DNA of 10,221 bases, taken from contig SDVU01000832.1 of assembly GCA_016256075.1 (NCBI GenBank), positions 1-10,221 on the forward strand, given 5' to 3'. The position numbers were made by a program, and so were the translations under genes. Under the pieces are notes generated by a model that had not been told where the DNA came from, did not search any database, and worked only from the letters and a program-made list of their open reading frames with translations. Source of the DNA: Dictyocoela muelleri. Taxonomy: Eukaryota; Microsporidia. Positions 1-6,227 of this stretch are shown in pieces. Position 1 is the first letter of the stretch; each line of letters begins with the position of its first letter.

Positions 1-626
1 ATCCTTTTCTCTACGCGAATAAAAACGCCCCCCCCCCAAAAAAAAAAAAAAATGAACCAGTTCCAAGTTTATATAAAATTAAAAAAAGATATAAATTTTT
101 GCATTTTACACTAAAATTTACCGTTTTTTATATAAAAAACCGAATTAAAACGAAAATAAAACCGTTTTTAAAATTCGTGCAAAAAATCCGTGTAAAAAGA
201 GAATAAGGTGTATATTAAATCAGATTAATATTTTTTTTTGATTCTTTTAGACCCTGATTTTCATGTTTCTGACCTATAATGTACTAAAGAAAAAGTTTAT
301 ATTTATATAAAAAAAATATATCCGTGCTTGCGAAATTAATATTTACATAATTTAATTAGATTCGACTAATTTAGTTTTGAAATAGGACGTCACGATGATG
401 CAATTTTATACAGATATGTAAAGTAAAGCAATTAATTGGCTGTTCATATTTATTGAACGCGATCGCTTGTGTGGCCGCTCTTCGAATACAAAATTGAATT
501 TTTAGATTAGTTTAAAAGTAGCATATAAATGTATAAGTGTATAAATGTCTCCATTTTCGCATATCTTGCGTTTCGCGCAACAATATTTATAACTAATTTT
601 CCTTAGAATCCCTACTAACACTTTAT
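1..626. other. AT-rich intergenic DNA, no gene seen
   Basis: I see no reading frame with coding character here on either strand. The stretch starts with a run of C followed directly by a run of A (about 28-52). It also holds an 18-base perfect palindrome at 123-140 (arms GTTTTTTAT/ATAAAAAAC). A short patch around 385-485 has more CG dinucleotides than its surroundings, but no protein or RNA motif could be recognised in it. Confidence 0.6.
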
Positions 627-870
627 CTGCAAAAAATATGTGAAAAGGCTACAGAAGACGAGTTTTTGCCAGTTTATTTTGTGAAGAGATGGTGAAAACT
701 TGCCTCAAAATGTATCAAATTGCAAGGATTATGAATAATATAAATTCATCGAATGTATCAAAAAATTCACAATTCATAATAAAAATAAATTATATAACAA
801 AGATGAAAAACGCTTTCTGTATGTGAGGAGCATGTTTAAAAAAAATGCCAAAAATTCTGGCCATTTTTAA
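627..870 (+). pseudogene. possible decayed reading frame, family unknown
   Basis: Two consecutive + strand frames read like protein rather than random AT-rich sequence. The first (from 627) includes EKATEDEFLPVYFVKRW followed by a stop. The second (about 715-870) includes EKRFLYVRSMFKKNAKNSGHF after an earlier stop. There is no start codon with the CCC motif, and I recognise no domain. The composition (mixed charged residues, Trp, Pro, Gly) is unlike the Lys/Asn/Ile/Phe-only translations of the surrounding DNA, which is the only support. It could be a gene or transposase relic, or chance. Confidence 0.22.
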
Positions 871-1080
871 ACAAAAGCAAAATGTTCATTTTTTTTTTAA
901 AAAAATAATCACCCATGTTTTCTTACAATGACTGATATTTTTTTTTAAATATATACGCACAAAGGAATTTTAATTAGAAATAATATAATACACTTTAATT
1001 TTATTTCACAAAATGAAACAAACTATCTGAAATAAAAAATTATATAAAAACAAGTAAAAAAAATTTATCGTTTTATGTCA
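871..1080. other. AT-rich spacer, nothing recognised
   Basis: Long T and A runs with no supported reading frame, RNA gene or repeat. Confidence 0.5.
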
Positions 1081-1564
1081 GTACATCGTAGAAAGTGGTG
1101 GGAATAATGCGTCACGCATCCAACAGGCTGCTCCAAATAGCTGGCTACTGGGTTTTTTTCTTGATTAATATCTTTATTTAATTTTTAATACAAGACCACT
1201 ATCATTGTTTTGGTCATATTACTAAAGTTGCTCAATATGTCTTATAGATTGCTGTAATAAAAAAAGAACTTTATCGTTTTTTGATCGGGATTTAGTAAAA
1301 TAGCCTGACTAAAGGTAGTGTGATTAGAAATTAAAAAGTAAAAAAGACAACATCAGATTATGATGCCGTTGCATGCAGGGCGAGTTTTGTATGCAGCGCT
1401 TGGGTTATTTATTAAATACTCAATTTTTTTATAAATTAGCCAATTCACCTTTTAAAATTTTAAAGGTGTACATTTTAGACCATACATGGGCAAACGCCAG
1501 CCCGAAAGCCAGATCTTTGACGCTGAGCATTTTAGCCTGGCGTGCCAATAAAATTTTTAATTGA
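1081..1564. other. GC-richer islet of unknown origin
   Basis: Two patches, about 1081-1150 and 1360-1560, are clearly richer in G and C than the surroundings. A 63-codon + strand frame runs from 1373 to 1564. A + strand frame across the first patch reads VESGGNNASRIQQAAPNSW, and a - strand frame across the second reads LARQAKMLSVKDLAFGLAF. None has a CCC start motif and I cannot assign any to a family. The composition suggests DNA of different origin, such as a decayed foreign or transposon-borne gene, or an assembly artefact. I do not call a gene here. The 1107-1119 stretch is a 13-base palindrome around a central C. Confidence 0.35.
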
Positions 1565-1735
1565 TATATTCCAATATTTCAATGTTAAATTTGTTATAAT
1601 TTGGATTTTAACGCGACAGACATAGACTCATCTACTCTACAGTAATACTCATTTTATTTTACATCTATAGTTTTTTCTTAGTTTGAGACATATTTATTTT
1701 ACTTTGAATTTATATTTTTATAATTTAGCCCCTAA

Positions 1736-1961
1736 ATGGATATAGATAAAAAAGAAAAGTTGATGAAGAAAATCGTCATTTTCAAGATTTTTGGACAGAA
1801 AAATATTATTTTATTCTTTATAGATTGTTCCGGTATGTTTGATATTCAAGACTTCTATTTCTGTTATCAATGAATACAACTTAAAAAGACATTGTTACGG
1901 TCCACACCGTAGGTTCTTTTATGGACCAAAAAATTTAGATAAATATATTTTGTTGAATTAA
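1736..1961 (+). pseudogene. hAT-type transposase relic, BED zinc-finger end
   Basis: This is the N-terminal remnant of a transposase resembling the hAT-derived GTF2IRD2/ZBED5/SCAND3 type. The ATG at 1736 follows a CCCC at 1729-1732, the microsporidian start motif. One frame then reads KRKVDEENRHFQDFWTEKYYF (about 1750-1812). After a frame change, the next reads PVCLIFKTSISVINEYNLKRH (1830-1892) and continues to 1961. The family's usual pattern is KRKVD..N..F...WTEKYFF....PVCLIC...VAV.KEYNLKRHYETKH. Here the first BED cysteine and both histidines are kept, while the second cysteine has become Phe. At least two frameshifts are visible, one in the A-run just after the start. The rest of the transposase (dimerisation and RNase H-like DDE domains) is not seen, because the foldback element at 2025 follows. 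Assignment rests on motif memory, not on a search. Confidence 0.72.
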
Positions 1962-2024
1962 ATTTATTTAATATTCTTTCTTGATTTTCTGACATCTAAC
2001 CGAAATTGTCGGCGGTTCTCTAAA

Positions 2025-2336
2025 GGATTAGGCGCCCGTCTGATTTTTAGTAAATCGCCATCCATAAAAGGAAATCAGATGATTCTTATTTGAAATAAGC
2101 GTAAAATTCACGAGTTATTCTCAGATATAATAACATAAATTTTTTTCCGACCCAATATTGAAGTTACTAAAAATTTCCGCTTCGTTTTAATTATTGGTAA
2201 CTTCATATTTGGTCGAAAAAAATTTATGTTATTATATCTGAAAATAACTCGTGATTTTACGCTTATTTCAAATAAGAATCATCTGATTTCCTTTTATGGA
2301 TGACGATTTACTAAAAATCAGACGGTCGCCTAATCC
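2025..2336. repeat. foldback MITE, copy A (312 bp)
   Basis: Nearly the whole unit is one inverted repeat. The left arm starts GGATTAGGCGCCCGTCTGAT and the right arm ends with its complement (CAGACGGTCGCCTAATCC), with a loop near 2165-2200. It is non-coding. Copy B at 3459-3743 is the same family at the other end of the Merlin element. Clear target-site duplications are not visible at 2017-2024 or 2337-2344. As single-stranded DNA or RNA it would form a hairpin of about 140 bp. Confidence 0.93.
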
Positions 2337-2369
2337 GGGTCGTAAGTATGATTTTATATTAAAAAAATT
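2337..2369 (+). repeat. Merlin terminal inverted repeat, left
   Basis: Begins GGGTCGTAAGTATGATTTTA and pairs with 3427-3458 over its whole length with a few differences near bases 10-15. A second, internal inverted copy of its inner half lies at 2411-2425 (AATATAAAATCATGC). Confidence 0.85.
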
Positions 2370-2425
2370 AAGAAAATGAAAAAAAAATCAATTTTTATTA
2401 AGTATTATCAATATAAAATCATGCT

Positions 2426-2558
2426 CAAGGCTGTAAAACCGTCCACCACTAAGGTTGTGGTTCATTGACTAAAAAAATGCTTGAAATTTTGTTACTTCTC
2501 ATTAATTTTTATAAGTCAATAAACCCAAACCTATTTAGTGGCCGGTTTTACAGCCTTG
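2426..2558. repeat. nested short foldback element (133 bp)
   Basis: The left arm starts CAAGGCTGTAAAACCG and the right arm ends CGGTTTTACAGCCTTG. Pairing continues inward with mismatches (GGTTGTGGTTCATTGACT against the complement of AGTCAATAAACCCAAACC), leaving a loop around 2475-2508. It is non-coding and lies inside the Merlin element, just downstream of the transposase stop codon. Its terminal sequence differs from the larger foldbacks, so it is a separate family. No clear target duplication flanks it. Confidence 0.85.
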
Positions 2559-2575
2559 CACCGAAAATCGAAAAA

Positions 2576-3414
2576 TTATAATTCTTTATAATTTCGGAAA
2601 AACATAATAATATTGAAAAGATCTGATAATGTATTCAGATTTACACCATAGCTATAATGTTTGATCTTTTTTAGATGAAGCCAGAGGTTTTCAATGTGCT
2701 GTGTATTAGCTTTTGTAATTGGATCTACCAAAAATTATTGTGCTTTACTGTGTCATGATAGCAGACCTCAATTGATTGTATGCAGCCCATTTATCGAAAA
2801 CTACATATGTTTTTTTTTAATTTCCCTGTTAATTATGGGAATTAATGTTTTTACCTTTCTATTTTCAACAACCTGAAGATAGCAATAACCGGTTTTATAT
2901 TCAACCGCGCCCCAAACCCAGACTGGGGTTCCAATATCAACAACACCATACTTACGTTTAGCCCAATAAGTTTCGTCTATCTGGACCCATTTCAAAATCC
3001 CACCCAATTTTCGTTTATTATTAATCACATATTGTGATATTTTATTTCTTATAAAGGCTAGTATAGATGCATATTTTTCTTTACCTATTTGACAGTTATG
3101 AATAATATACTTTGCGCCAAAGTTATTCTTGTTAAAAAAATAATACGCAAATTTTAAAAAGAACAAACTCAGAATTTTTTTTTCCCAAAGATGAATCCTC
3201 TAACAGATTATATGAAGGTTGCATATATGGCATCTCCATGCCGAGCCTATACTATAACGCACGTTCTTCTGTATTAAGATTTTTTCCTCCATTTTCGGCA
3301 GTATTTATGTTCGGGGATTACTTCCAACACCTGTAAAAGTTGAATAATGTTTTTATTAGCGCTAATATAAATGGAAAATTCATAATCAATACTTCGATTT
3401 ATTCGTTTAAACAT
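2576..3414 (-). pseudogene. Merlin transposase, DDE type, broken
   Basis: This encoded the cut-and-paste transposase of the Merlin element, about 280 residues, the family's usual size. The ATG at 3414-3412 is preceded directly by CCC (3417-3415). The N-terminal part reads NIIQLLQVLEVIPEHKYCRK, a remnant of the N-terminal zinc-binding region. WRCHICN follows in another frame. The longest open stretch (3166-2801) holds the first catalytic Asp in VQIDETYWAKRKYG (codon 2977-2975) and TPVWVWGAVEYKTGYCYL. The second Asp is in YVVFDKWAAY (codon 2795-2793). The Glu is in NTQHIENLW (codon 2692-2690). The end reads NLNTLSDLFNIIMFFRNYKE, with TAA at 2578-2576. Breaks seen are frameshifts near 3290, 2805, 2760 and 2735 and an in-frame TAG at 3202-3200. 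All three catalytic residues survive in the decayed sequence. Confidence 0.93.
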
Positions 3415-3426
3415 GGGTATACAATA

Positions 3427-3458
3427 AATTTTTTTAATATAAAAGTATATTACGACCC
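3427..3458 (-). repeat. Merlin terminal inverted repeat, right
   Basis: Ends ATATTACGACCC, the complement of the left terminus. The next base starts MITE copy B (GGGTTAGGCG). The mirror of this junction occurs at 2336/2337. Confidence 0.85.
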
Positions 3459-3743
3459 GGGTTAGGCGCCCGTCTGATTTTTAGAAAACCGCCATCCATA
3501 AAAGGAAATTAAATGATTCTTATTTGAAATAAGCGAAAATTCACGGGTTATCTTCTTATATAATTATTGTAATTATTTTTCGACCAAATATGAAAGTTAC
3601 TAAAAATTTCATATTTGGTCGAAAAATAATTACAATAATTACATCAGAAGATAACTCGTGATTTTACGCTTATCTAAAATAAGAATCACCTGATTTCCTT
3701 TTATGGATGGCGATTTACTAAAAATCAGACGAGCGCCTAACCC
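3459..3743. repeat. foldback MITE, copy B (285 bp)
   Basis: Same family as copy A. The termini are GGGTTAGGCGCCCGTCTGAT and its complement ending GCGCCTAACCC. The arms pair almost throughout, with a tiny loop near 3596-3608 (GTTACTAAAAA). It is 27 bp shorter than copy A, and the difference lies in the loop region, where copy A keeps a second GTAACTTC segment. It abuts the right end of Merlin with no spacer. No target duplication is evident at 3744-3752. Confidence 0.93.
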
Positions 3744-4369
3744 GTTGGAGAAACAAAATTTTAAAGAAGATACTATAATTTATACGTAATTGGTGTAACA
3801 CATAATAAAAATTATGTTCATATAGAAATTCTAAACTTAAACATTTAATATCTTTTATAATCAGATAAAATAATCACATGCAGATACTTTGAAAAACATG
3901 GTAAACTATTAACATTTTGTTTTAAACTAAAACATTTCAAACAGAAATTTAGATTATTTGTTAAATTTCTATGTGTTTATTAAGAATAATGTGATTTGCT
4001 ATATTTAAATGCGTTTTGTTATTTATAAAAAAAATTTTAAAATTTTGTCTACCTTTTACAAGGTCAAAAAAATAAAAATTACACCCACTTTTACGTATGG
4101 CTATTATCAAAATACTCCAAATTTAGTTTTAACAAATTTTTTATTTAATAAAATAGAATTAGTCATATAATTATAAATCCTAAAATCAAAAGTCGAAGAT
4201 TAAATTTCGAATTATATAAATCTGTTATCTAAAATAATAAGAAAAATGATTTAAATTGTCTAACACTTAAAATTTTATTAAAGAGTTGATTTAATTCGGT
4301 ATTTTTTGATTATATTACATGCTGACAACATTTATAGCTGCCAGACCAGAGGGTTGTCTCAAACTTTAG
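3744..4369. other. AT-rich intergenic DNA, no gene seen
   Basis: About 630 bases with frequent stops in all frames. I see no RNA gene, no recognisable transposase motif and no strong inverted repeat. Confidence 0.55.
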
Positions 4370-4489
4370 TCTTTATACCTTTATTTCTTAAATTTCCAAG
4401 CTATATTTAACTACTAAGCTACCCAGAAGCTCATGTATACGCGTTTTTCGTTTTAGCAATGAATTCACAGAATACAGGTAATTAATGAC

Positions 4490-4521
4490 TTTTTCATGAT
4501 TTTTTCATGATTTTTTCATAG
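4490..4521. repeat. short tandem repeat, 11-bp unit x3
   Basis: Unit TTTTTCATGAT repeated about three times. Copy 2 of the surrounding SINE-like repeat has the unit once (about 5889-5901), so the expansion happened after the copies separated. Confidence 0.75.
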
Positions 4522-4701
4522 CCTTTTCCGAGATGCGTCGTCGCATTACCCCCCCTAGAGGATTCTATTCCATCTCATTTTCATATTAGATCATGTCTTA
4601 ATCAGTTATACCACACTACAACAACTGTATATTATACTATATTTCTATAGTTTTTGACCGCTTAATGACAATGACACTTTTTTTAAAGTGAATTTAAAAA
4701 T

Positions 4702-4762
4702 AATTCGAAACTCAATACTTAAATTTTACATTCAAAAGTGTTATCCACTGAGCTATCATGCT
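4702..4762 (-). other. tRNA-like head with Pol III A and B boxes
   Basis: Read on the - strand, TAGCTCAGTGGATAACAC (A box, 4755-4745 and onward) is followed at tRNA-like spacing (44 bases from A-box start to B-box start) by AGTTTCGAATT (B box, 4712-4702). The D-arm sequence GTGGATAAC is most like tRNA-Arg. The 5' segment has no pairing 3' acceptor strand, so this is a tRNA-derived head and not a working tRNA gene. It may have driven Pol III transcription of the repeat. Confidence 0.68.
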
Positions 4763-4948
4763 AATTTATTTTTTTTTGAATAATCCAAATTGGATTGATT
4801 TTAAATAAATGATAAATATTAAAAATTGTTTGCCTCTATAAATTATTAACCATTTTATAAAAATTTTATTTTTGACAAATATTATAATTCAAGTTTCCAA
4901 TTAAAAATGTTTCAAATTAAAAAATAATTCATAAAAAAATTAAATTTA

Positions 4949-4952
4949 CCCC
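4949..4952 (+). promoter_or_regulatory. CCC start-site motif of the CCCH gene
   Basis: CCCC lies four bases before the ATG at 4957 in otherwise almost pure A/T. Microsporidian genes typically have a CCC or GGG motif just before the start codon. It selects the ATG at 4957 over the in-frame ATG at 4972. Confidence 0.75.
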
Positions 4953-4956
4953 TTTA

Positions 4957-5319
4957 ATGCAATTAAAAAAAATGGATGTACCTACACGTCTTGATAAATC
5001 TTTTTTAAAAATACATAGACGGCAAACTATTGTTCGTCAACGTCATTACCGCACACAGTTATGTAAATTTCATCTTAACAAATCATGCACTAGAGGTGAC
5101 GCGTGCACCTATTCTCATGATCTTAAGATGTTTCCTTGTAAAGCTTTTCATGTGAGAAAGAATTGTAGACGAAAAAATTGTCCTTTTTCACATGAACCTC
5201 TTTGTGAAGAGGATTTAAATAAGCTTTTGGAAGACGAGCATCCAGATAAGATTATTTTGTTTTCACCATTAGAGGATTTTAAAAATATAAATCAAGTTGA
5301 TAATTTTAATAAAGGTTAA
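4957..5319 (+). CDS. small two-finger CCCH zinc-finger protein, ZC3H4/6/8-like
   Basis: A 120-residue protein, probably nuclear and RNA-binding. The basic N-terminus (residues 4-34) leads into YRTQLCKF and finger 1, C36-x7-C44-x5-C50-x3-H54. After a six-residue linker comes finger 2, C61-x8-C70-x4-C75-x3-H79. All eight metal ligands are present. The close spacing and the phrases CKFHLNKSC..G..C.YSHD, FPCKAFH and CPFSHEPL followed by an acidic helix (EEDLNKLLEDEH, residues 85-96) match the core of animal ZC3H4/6/8 (Drosophila Su(sable)) proteins. Those proteins act on nascent and non-coding transcripts and usually have longer flanks. Here only the finger core and a short acidic tail remain, which fits genome reduction. 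Role in RNA processing or decay is inferred. Other CCCH families (tristetraprolin-like) fit less well because of the short linker. The CCCC motif supports the start at 4957. Confidence 0.9.
   Translation: MQLKKMDVPTRLDKSFLKIHRRQTIVRQRHYRTQLCKFHLNKSCTRGDACTYSHDLKMFPCKAFHVRKNCRRKNCPFSHEPLCEEDLNKLLEDEHPDKIILFSPLEDFKNINQVDNFNKG
5308..5313 (+). terminator. AATAAA polyadenylation signal within the CDS end
   Basis: AATAAA lies four bases before the TAA stop of the CCCH gene (5317-5319). Polyadenylation signals overlapping or next to the stop are common in microsporidia. In such AT-rich DNA the hexamer is also frequent by chance. Confidence 0.4.
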
Positions 5320-5345
5320 TATTTTAAATAAGATGTATTAATTGT

Positions 5346-5408
5346 GATTTAACAATATTAATTAATAGTTTAATAAATAATAAAATCTAAGATTTAACAA
5401 TATTAATT
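5346..5408. repeat. direct repeat, 18-bp unit at 45-bp distance
   Basis: GATTTAACAATATTAATT occurs at 5346-5363 and again at 5391-5408, running into the tandem array that follows. Confidence 0.75.
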
Positions 5409-5493
5409 TAAAAAATAATAATTCTAAATATTAATTTAAAAAATAATAATTCTAAATATTAATTTAAAAAAATAATAATTCTAAATATTAATT
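5402..5493. repeat. AT-rich minisatellite, 28-29 bp unit x3.3
   Basis: Three successive units starting ATTAATTTAAAAAATAATAA (28, 28 and 29 bp; the third has one extra A) followed by a partial ATTAATT. The near identity of the units shows recent slippage or unequal exchange. It lies in the 3' flank of the CCCH gene. Confidence 0.88.
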
Positions 5494-5779
5494 ATTTTTT
5501 TAAATGTGAGTTTTTTCTGATGAAAAAAATAATTCTTTTAATTTTAATAGAGTTTTTAAAGGACCTATTAATTACAAAAAATCTACTTTTAAAAAAATAA
5601 TCTTCTTAAATTTAAAAACTATGGTTTTTTAAAAAATTTAAACTATGAAGCTTTTTGTTTTGTCAATCTAAACTTATATAAGGTTTATTTTCCGAAAAAT
5701 ACAGTATTAATTATATTTTATAATAACCTTTATTTAAATGTTCAAAATATCTATACTCGACAAACTAGAAATTTTTATC
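5494..5779. other. AT-rich spacer, nothing recognised
   Basis: A- and T-runs with stops in all frames. No RNA gene or transposon motif recognised. Confidence 0.5.
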
Positions 5780-6140
5780 AACCTTTTTTAGACGATTAAA
5801 TTTCTTGATGTCTAAATTATAAGATGCTCATTTATTTGCGCGATTTTCGTTTTATCAATAATTCAGCGGGAAAAAGGTAAATAGGAGTTTTCATGATTTT
5901 TTAATTACACTGCTTATTTAGCTTATACGACGTTGCATTCATACACTTTAAAAAATATTATACTTCATTGGCATATTAGACAAAATATTAATCAGATATT
6001 AACACTTGAACAACTTTATTTACCTCCTGATGTATTGATCGCTTAATGTAATTCCAAATTATTTATTGAAGTGGCTTTAAAAAATCGAACCATGATACTT
6101 AAATGTTAAATTAAAAGTCTAACCACTGATGTAATTTTTT
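5780..6140 (-). repeat. tRNA-derived SINE-like repeat, copy 2
   Basis: Counterpart of the repeat at 4370-4765, in the same orientation and block order but well diverged. On the - strand its head has an eroded A box (TACATCAGTGG, 6133-6123) and a good B box (GGTTCGATTTT, 6091-6081), 42 bases apart, as in a tRNA. Between them ATTTAAGTAT is shared with copy 1. No reading frame is present. It ends about 90 bases before the Trm1 start codon, so the tRNA-like end again points away from the gene. The divergence suggests an old insertion, or conservation of only parts. Confidence 0.7.
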
Positions 6141-6223
6141 CTTGTAAAATTAATTCATGTTTTTTAAACTTTAACAAACTTTAAAAAATTAAAAATCACA
6201 AAAAATAAAATAATTTTTTTTAA

Positions 6224-6226
6224 CCC
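6224..6226 (+). promoter_or_regulatory. CCC start-site motif of trm1
   Basis: CCC, one base before the ATG at 6228, in a run of T and A. This is the microsporidian start-site motif and supports this ATG. Confidence 0.72.
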
Positions 6227-6227
6227 T

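Larger units (their letters stand above)
2337..3458 (-). mobile_element. Merlin (IS1016/ISXO2-like) DNA transposon, broken
   Basis: The element is bounded by terminal inverted repeats of 32-33 bp, 2337-2369 and 3427-3458. Both begin GGGTCGTAA and match except for a few bases around their middle. It carries one transposase reading frame on the - strand (3414 to 2576) and, between the transposase stop and the left end, a nested 133-bp foldback. Merlin elements normally make 8-9 bp target duplications. None is seen because both ends abut foldback MITEs in mirror orientation. With at least five breaks in the transposase it can no longer move itself. Confidence 0.88.
4370..4765 (-). repeat. tRNA-derived SINE-like repeat, copy 1
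   Basis: A diverged copy of the unit at 5780-6140. Shared blocks in the same order include GCTCATxTAT..GCG..TTTTCGTTTTA.CAAT at about 4429-4460 versus 5825-5862, TTTTCATGATTTTT, CGTCGTCGCATT versus CGACGTTGCATT, CATATTAGA, TTAATCAG, ATCGCTTAATG-like and ATACTTAAAT. On the - strand the unit begins with a tRNA-like head (about 4762-4702) and the non-tRNA body follows. No reading frame is present. The outer (left) boundary is uncertain by about 50 bases. The copy lies about 190 bases upstream of the CCCH gene. A three-fold TTTTTCATGAT tandem lies inside it. Confidence 0.72.

Noticed and set aside
28-52. Poly-C/poly-A tract as a telomere or a retroposon tail
   Set aside because: There is a single C-run and A-run with no repeat unit and no recognisable retroposed sequence beside it.
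1373-1564. 63-codon frame as a real gene
   Set aside because: No CCC motif, no known domain, and the - strand across the same patch looks equally protein-like, so the composition and not coding may explain the open frame.
2694-2876. 60-codon + strand reading frame
   Set aside because: It lies antisense to the Merlin transposase, whose catalytic motifs are clear on the - strand, so it is a shadow.
3744-3752. Target duplication around the whole foldback-Merlin-foldback composite
   Set aside because: GTTGGAGAA does not match TTCTCTAAA at 2016-2024 in direct orientation. Only three-base fragments agree.
4545-4562. Similarity of the C-run plus CTAGAGG in SINE-like copy 1 to the left arm start of the foldback at 7793
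   Set aside because: Only about a dozen C-rich bases agree. The segment aligns in length with copy 2 of the SINE-like repeat, so it is not an inserted foldback.
4702-4762. A functional tRNA gene
   Set aside because: The A and B boxes fit, but the acceptor strands do not pair, the B box is altered and the anticodon stem is poor. A similar head attached to a similar body at 5780-6140 points to a dispersed repeat.
5402-5493. CRISPR-like array
   Set aside because: The units are head to tail without unique spacers, all A/T, in a eukaryotic context. It is a minisatellite.
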